NCBI GenBank assembly: GCA_001692895.1
Contig: KV748177.1
Coordinates: 5,990,130-6,054,129, forward strand
Length of the DNA: 64,000 bases
Source of the DNA: Cenococcum geophilum 1.58
Taxonomy: Eukaryota > Ascomycota > Dothideomycetes > Gloniales > Gloniaceae
Direction of reading: 5' to 3'
Of the stretch, positions 1-12,967 are shown piece after piece. Below the pieces are notes generated by a model that ran no database searches, had not been told where the DNA came from, and saw nothing but the letters and a program-made list of their open reading frames with translations. The translations under genes and the position numbers were made by a program. Position 1 is the first letter of the stretch; every line of letters starts with the position of its first letter.

Positions 1-200
1 TTAATTAGGGTAAGACTTAATAAGAGATACTTACCAAGAAAATATTATAAGAAGGATAGGAGACATTAAGATATAGAATTTAGATATACTGTAGGCCTTA
101 AGAAGCTCCTAAATATGACTTAGTAATAGCACAGCGGTGCTTAATAGATAATCTCCCCCGTTATAGCTAAATATATAATATAACTTTTATTCATCCTCTA

Positions 201-225
201 ATTAACGCCTAGTGTATAAATAGGA
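201..225 (+). repeat. Left direct repeat flanking the 17-bp minisatellite
   Basis: The text attaacgcctagtgtataaa followed by tagga is repeated with two substitutions at 776-800, on the other side of the minisatellite. The pair brackets the array. They could be a flanking unit duplicated by slippage, or part of a larger repeat. Confidence 0.6.
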
Positions 226-234
226 TATTAATAG

Positions 235-765
235 GTAAGCTAGGCAATCCTATAAGCTAGGTAATTATATAAGCTAGGTAATTATGCGAGCTAAATACTC
301 GTAGGAGCTAGTAGATCCTATAAGCTAGGTAATTATACAAGCTAGGTAACCGTGTAAGTATAGTGCTTATAGGAGCTAGGCAATCCTACGAGCTAGGTGA
401 TTGTGCGAGCTGGGCGATTATACGAACTAGGTAATCGTGCGAGCTAGGCGATTGTGCGAGCTGGATGCTTGTGGGAGCTGGCAGATCCTACGAGCTAGGT
501 AATCGTGCGAGCTAGGCGATTGTGCGAACTAGGTAATCGTGCGAGCCAGGTAATCGTGCGAGCCGGGTAATTATGCGAACTAGGTGATCGTACGAGCTAG
601 GCGATCGTGTAAGCTAGGTAATCGTGCGAACTAGGTGATTATGCGAGCTGGGCAATCGTATAAGCTAGGTGATCGTACGAACTAGGTAATCGTGCGAGCT
701 AGGCGATCGTGCGAGCTAGGTAATCGTGCGAGCTAGGTAATTATATAAGTAGGGTAATCTGACCT
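235..765. repeat. 17-bp minisatellite (unit about GAGCTAGGTAATCGTGC)
   Basis: About 30 imperfect tandem copies of a 17-bp unit, GAGCTAGG(T/C)(A/G)AT(C/T)GTGC, run through this interval. Most differences between copies are C/T and G/A transitions, as expected if the array was formed first and then mutated by RIP. Some copies carry variants with TGGATGCTTGTGGGAGCTGG or AGTAGATCC. The unit is not a multiple of three, so a coding array is unlikely. Confidence 0.85.
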
Positions 766-775
766 AGCGCCCTCT

Positions 776-800
776 ATTAACGCCTAGCATATAAATAGGA
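776..800 (+). repeat. Right direct repeat flanking the minisatellite
   Basis: A near-identical partner of 201-225 (attaacgcctagcatataaa then tagga). Confidence 0.6.
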
Positions 801-2812
801 AGTAAATATTAGGAAAATACTAGAACTATAAAAAAAAGAAATATATAAGTCCCAGATCTAGAAATATTAAAGAAGTTCCTATATATATAGACTTTATAAC
901 GACTTAAAGCCCCCTTATATATACTTAGAGAAGTTTATATATAAATAGCCCTATAAGCGTAGTTATAAGTCTAAGCCCCCTCATGTAACCTAACTACCCC
1001 TCCCCACTATACTAGGATAGGTAAATAACCGCTATATACTATAAGCAGAGAAATAATTTAAATAAAAAGAAAACACTATAAAATAATATATTTATATCCT
1101 TAAGATATAAATTAATAAGTACTATAGTCTTAAACACGACTAATAGTTACTAAGGTGGCATACGTCCCAGGTCCATAAGAAATTCAAAAAATCCTAAATC
1201 GTTAGCATAGATTTACCTTACTTATTACTTTAAAGGTAGTAAATAAATTCATCCAAGTAAAAGTATAGATTATCGCGAATACTTTATAGCTCGCTATAAG
1301 TCAAGCGGGCAGAGACTCTAGTGGAAATAGTAAAATATTGTTTTATTTCGCGATAGGCTAAATAAAGAGAGGCTAAAGTTTTAACCCTTTTACTAGCTTT
1401 TATTAGAACTTTTCTTTATATTTTTATCCTTTACTTATAGATTTAAGACTATAAAGTTAAGGCCACTATATTTAACCGTCGCCTATATAGCCTTATCGCT
1501 TAACACCTCTTTATTACCGTCTGCCCCTATTTCTTAATCTTTAGTGCTAAAACCATTTTCTTTACCATATAATATCTCTGCGTCCTATTCTTAATCCTTA
1601 TTACTAAAGTCACTTTCGCAACTAGTCCACGCCTTTAGGTCGCTATTATTATCTCTAAAGTCGGTTTCTCTATTTATAAATGCCTACTTAGTAGCTAGCA
1701 ATTTAGGGATAGTGCACTTATAGGTACTTAAGGGTTGCGGGATACTACTTAAGAAGTTATAGTTAATGCTACTAGGATATAGAATATATCTATAAACCTC
1801 TAAGTACTAACTGCTTAGCGCCTTAAATAAAAGATCTCCCTTAACGCAAAACAGATTAATAGGAGTTAATTACCGCCTATATAAGGCGGAGCACTTATAA
1901 AGGGCTTAGCTAAAATGCTAATTAAACCATCCTATAGGCACTAATAGCTCCTTTACCATAGATGGGGGGTCAATATATAAGATTAACTGGCTAGGATAAG
2001 TTTACTATTTAGGCAGTGTCTTGCCCCAAAAAGGATTGGCGTCAGAAGTAGATTATATAATACTATTTCTACTAAAAGAGGCGTTATTAGGGGTTATTGT
2101 TAACTTCTAATTCTAGTTTATAACTTTATACAAACGCTTTTAAACCCTACTAAGGTATATAGCGTCCATTAGGGATCGTCAGCCTTTTAAATTTAGCAAT
2201 AGCTTAGCCAATAGCTACTCCTAACAATGCCTTACTTGCGGATTACTCTAGGCACCTATAGTCTTAGGCGTAGACAATACCTAAGCTAAGAGTAATTATA
2301 GCTACTAAATATTGTATCACAGACACTACATAAAGTGGAAAGGGGCGGCTAGTATACTCCGCCTTTTCCTTCTACCTTCTGTCCTAACTCCGCCTTAAAA
2401 GAGAAATAGAATATAAACATTATGCTCCTAGTTCTTATATACTATTAATTCAACTTACCTTTAAATCTAACCTCTTAACTATATATCCCTTACTATCTTT
2501 ATAAGAATACCAGACATTATATATATTACCTTAACTAAGCTTAAATACATTACTAATATAACCTATAGGTCCTTAATTAGTGCTTATAAAAACATTACGA
2601 TATACTATCGCCTTAAAGATAATATACCTAATTATCAACCTACTAGAAACCTTAAATCATCCTAAAATCGCATTAACGACAAAGACACAGCATCTAGTAG
2701 CGGGGAGGAGAAACAATTGTAGCTTTCCGACCCTATATAGAAATAGATACCTTATACGCCTGCTTAAATACCTAATAAGGCCAATTCTTACGAAAATAAC
2801 AATAATATAAAG

Positions 2813-3744
2813 GGCGATATATAAGAGGATACGGTTTAGGGAGATGTATAAAAAATATACCTTAATTATTTTAGGGGATTAAAAGGCCACGGCGAAACTA
2901 AGATAGACTTACCTAAGCCAATAGAGGACCATAGCGAGGCTAAGATAGACTCGCCTTAACCAAAAGAGAACTATATTAAAGGCTCATCCCAGTAGATAAA
3001 TACAGTTATAGGTTCTAAATATATTTCGCTAGTACCTAGAGGTATATTTATAAAACACCTATATTATTTAGCAATACTAATAATTAAGCAGAGAATGGTT
3101 TAGTCCCTATATATCCATCTAAAGTGTTAATAATTTCCAATACCAAGATCTTAAGCGGATAAGTAAAGTATCTTATATCCTAGTTACCTACTTATTATAT
3201 AATAAAGGATATAATATATCTCCAAAACCCCAGTTATAGAGGAATCATATCTTTATATGGTCCTATCGTAGTAATATACTAGTATCCTACCTAGGTTTCA
3301 GCGGTGGCTATACCACAAAAGAAACTTTCATTATACTATACTAAGAATCCTTATTACCTCCGCCGTTATACTAAGATATACAAACCGCTTAAAGATATTA
3401 TAATTAAGATAGCTAAAAAGGGTAAACCGTATAAGTAAGGAGATTAACTAGAACAGTAGTAGATGTCCTTTATACCTGCTTATATAACTAAAGAGGTCAA
3501 CTCTTATAAAATTAGCGATAATACAGAGGGTAATATATAAGAGGATACTAAAATATATGCTAATTATCTTAAAAGCCTAAAAGGCCGCAGTGAAACCAAG
3601 ACAGTCTTACCTAAGCTAATTAAGTAAAGAGACCAACCAGGAGAGGCGCTAGATGATTATTTAGAAGATCTATTAATAAGAGGGACACGTAAAAGAAAGG
3701 TAGATTACACCATAGATAGAGCCTCCAAAAAGCTAAAGAAATAA
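2813..3744 (+). pseudogene. Unidentified RIP-killed reading frame with an internal duplication
   Basis: From about 3,190 to 3,744 one plus-strand frame reads through with only TAA/TAG interruptions and ends in a basic stretch (RGTRKRKVDY, then SKKLKK and a stop at 3,742-3,744) that resembles a nuclear localisation signal. A related segment lies upstream at about 2,813-2,980 in another frame. Both copies share a pattern like EDT..IY.NY...LKG..ETK..LPK. I do not recognise the family. The reading frame is inferred from low stop density only, because RIP depletes TGA everywhere. Confidence 0.35.
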
Positions 3745-5239
3745 GAAATTTCTTATAAGAAAAGATTTTTATAATTACGTTCTTATTTTCTGGCGTTAAG
3801 AATTAAGGCACTAATTAGGATTTCTTTAGCTTAGTATTATTTTTCTATCTAGTTACTTCTATATTAAGAGTATCTTGTTATCATTTATATATACATTAAA
3901 TTAAAGTTAAGAACTCGCTTACAGTAAGCTTATAAGTCCTCCACCTTTATATGCTTAGCAGTAATAAGTCAGCCGCCTTATAACTTACTTAGTCCTCTAT
4001 AAAGAATTAAAGTTAAGGTATTAAAGTCTTTAGCGTTTTTATAGGTAACTAGGGTGTGGGTTAACTCTAAATTTTATATTAATAAGGTAGGAATGTTAAG
4101 GATAAATACCAGATATCTCTCTTAATATTAGCCTAAGTTATAACTCTAAAAATAGGATCTTATTCTAAGAAGTATATCCTATTCCAATTCTAAGCTAAAC
4201 GTACTAAATATAGCTAAAAAGGTATAGCGTTAAGCTAAGCGGTTTAATAGTCTTAAAAGAGAGAAGCTATTTTTAGTTATAGCTTAAGTTATAATTCTAG
4301 AAACAGAATCTAATTCTAAAACCAGGATCCTAATTTGGGTTTATAAAGTAGACCAATTAACTACTATAAAAAGGGCGTAATTCTAAAAAAGGATCTAGTT
4401 CTAAGAACTAGATCCCGGTTATAAAAAATAGGTTAATTAAGCGCTATAAAATAGGGTTAGCTATATCTATATTTAGCATATTAGGTTTAGCTCGTTTTAA
4501 AATCAGCCACGTAATTAATTATAGGTACTTATATAACTAACCCAATAATTAACCCGCTATCGCCAGCTATACCTTACCTAGCGCCTTTTAGTATCGCTAC
4601 ATTAGAGCCTTACGCGTTACGAAATAAACTAAAAGCTAATAACTATAATTACTAATAAATACTGCCTGCAACTTTCCACTTTAGGTTATTATAGCTTAGC
4701 ATTTAACTAAGCCCCGTAAAGCCTTAGTCTAAGCCACGTCGGATCGGCTTAACTTTTCCGCGTTTAACCTTTAAATCCTTCTCGCGTTCCGCTCGCACCT
4801 TACTTCCTTTTCTCCCTCGCTATTCCCTTATTTTAAGACGCGCCTAATATATATTTAACCTCCCTATACTTATTTACTTCTCTACTATTATACCATCCTT
4901 ATATGCTAGCCTCTTAATCTCCCCTCGCCTACCTACCCGCCTATTACATTAGCCCTCCTAATATAGCTCTTAGCGCGCCCGCCCGCAATAGCGAATCTCT
5001 TTAGATTAAAGATAATAAAAACGAAGCCTATTAGGGAAGGGCTGAGTGACTTTCGCGATTTATTTAACTTAGCTTATTAGGATCTAGATATCTCTAGCTC
5101 TTTAGACTTATTACACTAGATAGGTAATAAAGGTAATTGCTAATATACCCACTACAAGTTTCTATCTAACGCTTATAGAACTAAAGAATATTTTGCTTAA
5201 TTTAATACTAGCTCTATAGAGCCTTCCCACTTCTTATTT

Positions 5240-7690
5240 ATTGCCATTTAACGGCGGTAATAAAAGCCTTCTTATTAATCTATTAAGACTTAATTTAGTA
5301 TTTAGTTCTGACGACTTTAACATTAAGCAGTTCCTGCCCCTTCTAAATATAATCCTTCGGATTAAACCTGATAAGGTTATCTAGAAAAAGGTATACGCCA
5401 CCATAACAGAGTCTATACCTCCTCCCCGACCGCTACCATTCTATATTTAAACCCCACATATATGTAATATAAGTAGCTTTACTAACTCGTCCAAATATAG
5501 AAAATACGTAGATTATATTCTAAAGGAGGAGCTAGGCCCTCTTTATATAGGGATTCCTGGCTTATATAAAGCATTCTTTAGGGGAGTGGAAGGTCTTAAA
5601 GAGGCAAGCGCCGCCGTTTTTAAGAAATATAAGGAAGGAGACAATCCGCTATATGCTAAGGGCGGCTAGCGTAACTGGCCTAGAAGCGCAGAGCAAAATG
5701 ATATTTTAGAGTGGTTTAATAACCTAATTAAATTATTTTTAGGCTTTATAGAGAAGCATAGGTCCGCTATAAAGACACGATAAACGCTTATTATATATAC
5801 TAAGCAGCCCTTATAAGGGTCTATAGTAAAGCAAAAACTAAATATTGGTTTTATGGATAATCCAATAGCTAGCGAAAGCTCTTAATACTATTAGTTGTAT
5901 ATACTTATACTAGGAGAGCTAAAGAGTAATCTAAACATTAATATAGCCTCGTAAGCATGGTTTAATTTAGGAAAATACGTAAGAGAAGTCTTCGCTACTT
6001 AAGACACTCATTGCTTTGTCCTAAGCTTTACCCTCTATAGATCTATTATATGGCTATAGGAGTATAACCGGGTAGGAGGCATTATATTATCACCATTCAA
6101 TATTAATAAAAACGGACTACAATTTACCTTGGCGATATTAGGATTTCTCTAGATAAATAAGGAGCAGCTTAGGTTCAACCCTACTATTCTAACATTAGAC
6201 AGTAAGCGATATATTAAGGTTATGCGTAATAATTAGACTAAGCATCTTATCCTTAACAAACCTATAAAGCGGGCACGCTATATCGCTAATTAAGCGACTA
6301 CTTGCTAGAAAGCATACTATAAGGGGGATACCTCTAAGATACTCCTTGTTATTAAAGACTCGTAGCAGTACCCGTAGCGCAAGGAAGAAGGCAAACTGCT
6401 GCGTAAGGTAATGGGGAAAGAAGTAGTTAACGTAGCTAGGTACTATTACCACGAGACAGTTTATATAGGCGGTAAGGAAGATAATATTTATAAAAACGTC
6501 TATAAGGGGCTGGATATTATAAGAGCGATAAACTACAAGCTAGAAGACTTAATAATACCTTTAAGACTGGCTAGAGTGAAAATAAGTATAAGGAAAAGCC
6601 GAAGTTTTAGCAGAAATAGGTCGTCTAGTAAAAAGAGGTTGTCTAGCTATACTAACGCCCTATTACCGCCTAGCAAGCGCATATATTCAGGCTCTCCGCC
6701 TTTAGGCGGAAGGCGCCCTATAACCCTAAATTAAGTATATTAACGTGTTATTACTAAGGACTACGGAAAGCCTCTTTATAAGGCAAGCTCTTAGGCTGCA
6801 ATGCTTGCTACACTAGAGGGTAGCATTAAAGAATATAAGTCTTTATATACGCGGGCTAGCATTATCTAATATAATATTTTAATAGGCAACCTTATAATAA
6901 ATAAGGAAGATAACAATCCTTCTTAGCCAGCATTCTTAATCGACTTCAATCTTGCGATTAAGGAGCAATGGAAAGGGCCTTTAGGAGCGCGGGGCAAGAC
7001 TAGTATAAGAGCGTTTATAGCGATTAGAGTGCTCCTAGGCGAGATATACTTAGCTTAGCATAATTTTAAGTCGTTCTTTTAGGTGCTATTCTAGATATAT
7101 ATTTACTATAATAGACCTAATAAAAAAGGCAACGTTATTAACAGATTTAATAAGTAGAATTCTGTAGATACGGAAGAGCTAGCTAAAATAAAAAAAGGGG
7201 CAGTGGCTAATAAAGAGGATTTTCTTAAGACTGCAGGTGATAACTTTTTACTATACTATTAGCTACTAATCTCTTAGGTTAATAGATTACGGAAGGTAGT
7301 ATTTTTAGGCGGTAGGAGGCGAAAGGAAAAGAATAAAAAACTTCCTTTTTAAATAAAGGAGGTACTTTAGGAAGTAAGGAAGGATCTAAAGGTGCTAGCA
7401 GAGTAGATAGAATAATATTTTATTACTCTTCTACTATATAAGTGAAGTTTTATAGAGATTTGGGCGGCTAAGGCTAGGTAGCAGCCTTAGTTAAAACGCA
7501 TATAAAACAGCGTAGGGCGAGTTACTAGGGCTAAATAAACCTAGGAAAGCGGATAACCTAATCTTCCGCCAGATTATTAGGTCCCTATACCCTACTATCC
7601 TATATAGGCTTTATATTTCCATAAAATACGTAATCCACTCCCTAGCCTATTAGAAGTAGCCTTATGCCGCCTAAATAGAGGCTATAGGAG
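5240..7690 (+). pseudogene. RIP-killed FunK1-type fungal protein kinase
   Basis: One plus-strand frame (in phase with position 5,310) stays in register for over 2 kb and matches the layout of the fungal FunK1 kinase family. The N-terminal part has SSDDFNIKQFLPLLN and SSKYRKYVDYILKEELGPL. The middle has SPFNINKNGLQFTLAILGFL and GKEVVNVARYYYHETV. Then come a Ser/Arg-rich insert, GNLIINKEDNNPS, PAFLID, GARGKTSIRAF and NRLRKVVFLGG. All stops are at positions where the family has Trp or Gln (for example SFF*VLF*I at about 7,074-7,100). The catalytic-loop Arg-Asp has become Tyr-Asn (YNILIGN) and the metal-binding region reads DFN instead of DLD, so it would be dead even without stops. I see no frameshift or intron. 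In fungi this family is often expanded in accessory and repeat-rich regions. Family identification rests on remembered motifs and is fairly secure; the limits are approximate, and a Pro-rich tail may continue into the repeats downstream. Confidence 0.82.
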
Positions 7691-8240
7691 AATAAATCCC
7701 TTCCTTTAACCAATCCCCTACTTAAATAAGTCCCTTACTTAAACAAATCCCCTACAGGAGCCAATGCCTATATATTTCGCCGCCCTATAGGAACTAGTCC
7801 CCTACTTTAACAAATCCCCTACGGGATCCAGTCCTCTACTTTAACGAATCCCCTACGCTAATAAATCCCCTACGCTAACGAATCCCCTGCTTTAATAAAT
7901 CCCCTACTCTAATAAATCCCTTACTCTAACAAATCCCCTATAGGTGCTAATACCCACGTATTCCGCCGCCTTATAGGAACCAATCCCCTATAGCTTACAT
8001 TCCCGTATAGCTTTTACTCCCCTATAGGAGCTATTAGCTACGTCTACTACTCCCCTACGAAAACTAATCCCCTACAGCTCCCGTTCTTATATCCTAAACT
8101 AAAATTATTATCTAGTATACAGTAACCGTATTTTCTACTACCCTATAAAAACTATACCCTATAGCTCCTACTCCCATTTATATCTTCCACTCCCCTACAA
8201 GAACTAATGCCCTATAGCTTCCATTCTCCTATTCCCCAAT
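7690..8240. repeat. Degenerate 17-bp tandem repeat (AAATCCCCTACGCTAAC-like)
   Basis: Direct tandem copies of ctacgctaataaatccc occur, clearest at 7,850-7,940 where five units of exactly 17 bp follow each other. More diverged copies with inserted Cys/Pro-like codon strings run on to about 8,240. They directly follow the FunK1 fossil and may be the decayed low-complexity tail of that gene, although 17 is not a multiple of three. Differences between copies are mainly C/T. Confidence 0.7.
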
Positions 8241-8569
8241 CTACTAGCAATTCGCCCGCGCCACAGCCTACTATATAAGCCTTATTATTATAGGAGCAAG
8301 TAAGTATATGGGCTCATACCCCATATAGGAATGAAAGCCATTTATATACTAGTTACCCACAATTGCGGTTTTAGGAGGGCAGTAGGCACTTTAGGTTATC
8401 TAGTTATATTTATTAGAATACGGGCCTACAACTATAAAAGATACTATTGCTTATATAGAAGTACCACAGCTGCTATAAGTATTAGCCTAGCCTAGTATAT
8501 AAATCTAAACACAAAAGGAAGCGTAGTAGCCTAGGTAGCTTTATTAAGCTTCTATATATATATCTCCAA

Positions 8570-8799
8570 TTACTCTAAAGCTTCCTTTCCACCTTCCATA
8601 AACGCTATATCGCCGAAACAGGCTCTGGACCTCGTCAATGCTCCCTTATACTTAAGTTCCGCCAAAATTACTCTACCACTACGGTAGCTAGGTTCGCCTA
8701 AAAAAAGCCAATTAAACAAATCATGCATAGGAACCGCAAGCCGGCGAATATCGGGCACAATATATATAATGGCGATAATTTTATAAATCTTTAAAATGT
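8570..8799 (-). pseudogene. Short well-preserved coding patch, unknown family
   Basis: On the minus strand a stop-free frame reads IIAIIYI, then VPDIRRLAVPMHDLFNWLF, EPSYRSGRVILAELK, and SRACFGDIAFMEGGKEALE. It starts from GTG, not ATG, and no upstream ATG was found, so it is a fragment of something longer. The composition is clearly less AT-rich than both sides, and Trp, Met and Cys codons survive, which is unusual here. It could be a domain of a repeat gene that escaped RIP. I do not recognise it. Confidence 0.4.
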
Positions 8800-9065
8800 T
8801 AGGGACCTGCTTACCTAATATATAGGCAATTACTTACCTTTACCTCTCTTAAATTTTCTTCTTTCTATCCTATATAGGAGACCTTTCCTCTTTTCTCTTC
8901 CTTAAAGATAGTTTCCCCTACTATTAGAACCCAATAGATCGAAGTTTTGCCTATATTAAACGTATCTATTATAAGAACAGGTATCTAAGAGTAGTAATTA
9001 GATTATTAATAATATAGAAGGGGTGGGTTATATACTACTTACCTCTAGCGGGTATATTATAGTTG

Positions 9066-9135
9066 CTGGCCTTTAGAGGTCTTTAAAGGTCTTTAAAAGT
9101 CTTTAGAGGTCCTTAGAGGCCTTTAATAGTCTATT
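9066..9135. repeat. 11-bp tandem repeat (GGTCTTTAAAG-like)
   Basis: The string ttagaggtctttaaaggt continues as five or six imperfect 11-bp copies up to about 9,135. It is a short simple array with no coding sense. Confidence 0.6.
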
Positions 9136-9622
9136 TATACATTAGTCGGTAAAATACTAAGCGGAGGCCATATATGCATATCTATAAGGCTAAGCTATAT
9201 AACAATTCTTATTAAAGTAATAAGAGCGTATGTGGACTTAAGCTAGGCTGCAAATAATATAAAATATAAAGTTGCGTATAAAGGCAGCCTAAATCCGAAT
9301 TACTAGACCGCATGAACACGGGAAAACACCACTTACTCTATATTTTTATTCTTATATACGAAGAAGTTCCCGCCATATACTATAGGTGGTGAAGATTAGT
9401 AAAGGTCTTAACTTAACTTAGGGTCGCCAAATAGTAAGGAAGGGGTAAATAGATATATTACACCCCAGCTTATAAAACTTAGGTGTATTACCCCTTAGCT
9501 ACCCTAGTTACCTAACTGCAATAAAAGCTTGCAGATATGCATAAGATAATAATATTCTTAACAGCCCCCGCCCCCAATCGTCCTTAAAAAGATCTTTAAA
9601 ACTACTCCTTTTCCTAGCCTAG

Positions 9623-10440
9623 TTTATAACGTTTAGATTAACTCATAATATAGCAACTACTAAATTTATCTCACAACTTATAGACCTTACTAAAAAGCTT
9701 AAATAGGTTGTTAAAAGTATCCCGTGCTTTTACATATATCCTATAAAAAGCAACTATCGGACAATTAAGGATTTAAGTATAAGGCTTTTTAAGGCTATAG
9801 CAAAGCTCCCAGTAGAGATTAAAGCACTTAAAAAAAGACATATAGAGTCGGCTTACAAGGAGGGCAAATAGCGGTTAAATCAGGCACAAGAGAACAGAAA
9901 AAACACTATCACTAGATCAAACTTAAAGAATCAAGAGATATTCGGAAAAAACATAGCACTTTTCTTTAGCAGTCTAAAGGATTCGGTCATTAATTTGGAC
10001 ACAACCCAAATAAGGAAGCAGGCGACCTAAGAAAGATACAAGCGGATTTATAGCCTAAGTCCTAACAGGATAATTTCCTAGGTAGCGGCCTTTAACCCTA
10101 CCGTATAGACGGCAAATTTAATATTAAAGGATACGTTTGACTTTATAGTCAAGCGGATTAACCCAGAGGATATTTAGGTATAGCTATCCAATATATATTA
10201 TATACTAAATGGTTTAGGAACTAAAGAGCCGTTATAAGAATCCCAAAAATATCATAAGTTCCTAAAAGGCAAGGTCTACTTTAATAAGAACTTTTAAGCA
10301 CGAAGCTAACGGCTACTAGCCGCTACAGAAGACAGGGAAAAACCCATAATATTAAATTAGTTAAGGAAACGGAGGCGCATTAATAAGCCTGTATATAGAC
10401 ATAAGTAGGATTTACCTTTATTACATTAAAGGCTATGCTA
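9623..10440 (+). pseudogene. Unidentified fossil reading frame of about 270 codons
   Basis: A single plus-strand frame reads through the interval with few stops, all TAG or TAA, and still has intact CAA and CAG codons, so RIP was lighter here. It is rich in Lys, Arg, Gln and Ile. Recognisable stretches include LFKAIAKLPVEIKALKKRHI, IFGKNIALFFSSLKDSVINL and DTFDFIVKRINPEDI, with a basic end (LRKRRRINKP). This composition suggests a helical, possibly coiled-coil or DNA-binding protein. I cannot name the family. The true ends and splice sites are not visible. Confidence 0.45.
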
Positions 10441-10689
10441 ACAATATATACTATAGAAATTCAATACGCATTTATAAACGCGCCCACCAATTATATTCCC
10501 CTTTTAGGCAACTTTCTTTCTAAGGTAGTCTAGACTAGTAATTAATAAGAAAAGAAAAGAAGACTAGGACTTCCGATAATAGAATATTTAACTACACTAA
10601 TTCCTAAGGGAGAAAACATAGATATCTCTATTACCCTCTAGGTCGGTCGTTAAGAGGCGGTTCTAATACACAACTTATTCAAGCTCTAG

Positions 10690-10894
10690 CGGACTTAGGT
10701 ATTATCTTCACCCAGCCATCTATTACCTTAACCTCACACCTAGTAGGAATAGGATGCGATTTATCTTATATAATGTCTTTAAGTAGTCTAGTGCCTTCAG
10801 GTGCTTTAGGATCAGAGATCCTAATTAATACGCCTCTGAATATTATTATTTGGTTATAATCTACCGCATCAAATATATAGAATAATATATAGTC
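10690..10894 (-). pseudogene. Short unidentified minus-strand frame
   Basis: The minus strand reads YIFDAVDYNQIIIFRGVLI, then RISDPKAPEGTRLLKDII and CEVKVIDGWVKIIPKSARA with a single interruption. It lies just after the fossil at 9,623-10,440 in the opposite orientation. Nothing in it points to a known family. Confidence 0.3.
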
Positions 10895-11164
10895 TAGCTT
10901 TTCTCCCTCCCCAACCTGTATATAAATCCCAAGTTAGCTTAAAGTTTATTTAACTGGGTTCGGCTTTAACAGACCTTTCCGGACATAATAAATTTTATAG
11001 AGGTATAACTCCGAGAGGGAATATATTGCCGGTAGATAGATAGTATAAATTTAGACAAAGCCAAGCTCTATTTAAGAGTAGTATACATTCTCTATACAGG
11101 TTTACGCTGTTAAAAAGGACCTAAAGTAGGGGGGAATAACAACCTAAGGATCGTGGGTAAGGGC

Positions 11165-11620
11165 GTTAAAGTTATTATAGAAGTAGGCCCTAGGAGGTTC
11201 TAGCAGGAAATATACTAGTTAGAAAGTAAATAAAGGCTATATCTTACGCAATAGACTTAATAGCCTGTTCTATTAGCTAAGGAAGAACTAGTATAGGTAA
11301 TGGTAAGTATACAGCTTCTACGCGATAAAGAGATTAAAGAGGTATAAAAGAAGTAGATTATATACTTAAATAGAGCGGAGTAAAAAGGATTTAAGAATAT
11401 AAATAAGTTACAGAGTCTAACAGGCGTATAAGTACTCGAGGTATTAGTACCCGATAAGAGATTAACATAAAAATAATTTAGGCAGCGTCGGCTTAGCCTA
11501 GCTTGCGCCCTACTCTATATAACTAGCAAGCATTAGCCTCTATAAAAAAAGTCGGCTTTATATCTAGTAAAGAAGAAAAATTAAGGCGTCTATAATTATA
11601 GCAGCGGTAGAATTAGAGAA
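11165..11620 (+). pseudogene. Unidentified Gln-rich fossil frame
   Basis: The plus strand reads VIIEVGPRRF, then many TAG/TAA at what look like Gln codons. It continues with VLLAKEELV, VSIQLLRDKEIKEV, LQSLTGV, VLEVLVPDKRLT and RRLSLACALLYITSKH. The density of stops at presumed Gln positions suggests a Gln-rich protein before RIP. The family is unknown. Confidence 0.35.
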
Positions 11621-12967
11621 GCTTTTTAATATATAGTCTTTTACCGTAGTTAGCATAGCGTCTATTAACCTGGTGTAATGCGTACTAAATGCTATATATA
11701 CACGTATACAAAACTAAACTCAATTCCATATACCTACTTTTACCTACTATATTAAAATTAGTTCCATAACCACCTTTTACACAACCAGTAGTAAAAGGCT
11801 AAGTTAAACAAGATCACCCTCTTATACTTAAGCACTATATTCTGCTTTCTACAGATATTTTTAAGCGCCTTTATAATATCCTGTTTTTATACTAGGATTA
11901 GCAAAGGAAGTGTGGTTCTTTTTATATAATTTCCCAATTATATATAGTGTGTTCTTAGCACAACAAAATTTAATAGCTAAGCCCCTAAATAGATTAACTA
12001 ACTAAACGCTTAGTACTATAGAAGGCCTAGGCTTAGTAAACAGCATACACTAGCCTACTTAGCGAGAGCTCTTTTATAATAACTTAGTCCTAAACTTAAG
12101 CTAAATATATTTATAAATTGTTATCCCATTTAGACCCTCCGCTAAACTCTCCGCCATAACTATCCTATTGTAGTATAATGGAATTTAACTTTAACACAGC
12201 TAGGGTATCCTACTATGCTAAAGTACATATCTAACTACTCTCTTAGTATTATAAAGAGGGATAAAGACAATGATCCTAACGCTTATATACTACTCTAGCA
12301 GTATTACATTATATTCGCCCATTCCCCGGCCAGGATTTCCTTTAAAGTTCCCTTATAGATAGCTTTTATACAAAATCTAACAATCCTATTACGCGACTTA
12401 CGTTTATCCTCCATATACTATCCTTTTATATACCACCCATTTTAGTTTCCATTTTGGATAATCCTATATTCCACAACCCCTATTTCTTCCTCCATAATAT
12501 TATTCCATCCTTTAAGGAAATTTTAGAGGTAGCCCAGCAGCAGAGATCCGAGCTTAATCCAAACTTAATCCTGTTTACAGTCAATCTAAGAGACAGTCTA
12601 GATAGGAGAGAAACCTACCTTAAAGTCTTTAAATTCTTTCTGCTATTCTATACTACCCACTATATATCCCATATTATTAGCAAACTCCCTTTTATTTACT
12701 AGGATACGCTATATAAATAGTTAGAAAATACATATATAAAGAAAGATTTTTAGATAATCTTAATATTCTAGTACAGGGACTTCCTCCTTTATCTCAAACC
12801 CGCATTTAGTATAGAAAGTCTCGCTACCTACTATAGAAGAAACACTAAGTGGAATGCTATTAAGAACCAAAATCGCTTTAAACTAGTATATAAAGGCTTT
12901 AGCATACCCACGCCCTTAGTATTTTAGGTATAGTGCTAGCGTTTAAAGTACGTAGTAAGGCCCGGAT

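Noticed and set aside
235-765. CRISPR-like array
   Set aside because: Contiguous 17-bp units without spacers, in a eukaryotic context.
6195-6452. 85-codon minus-strand frame
   Set aside because: Antisense to the FunK1 fossil, whose plus frame is supported by family motifs.
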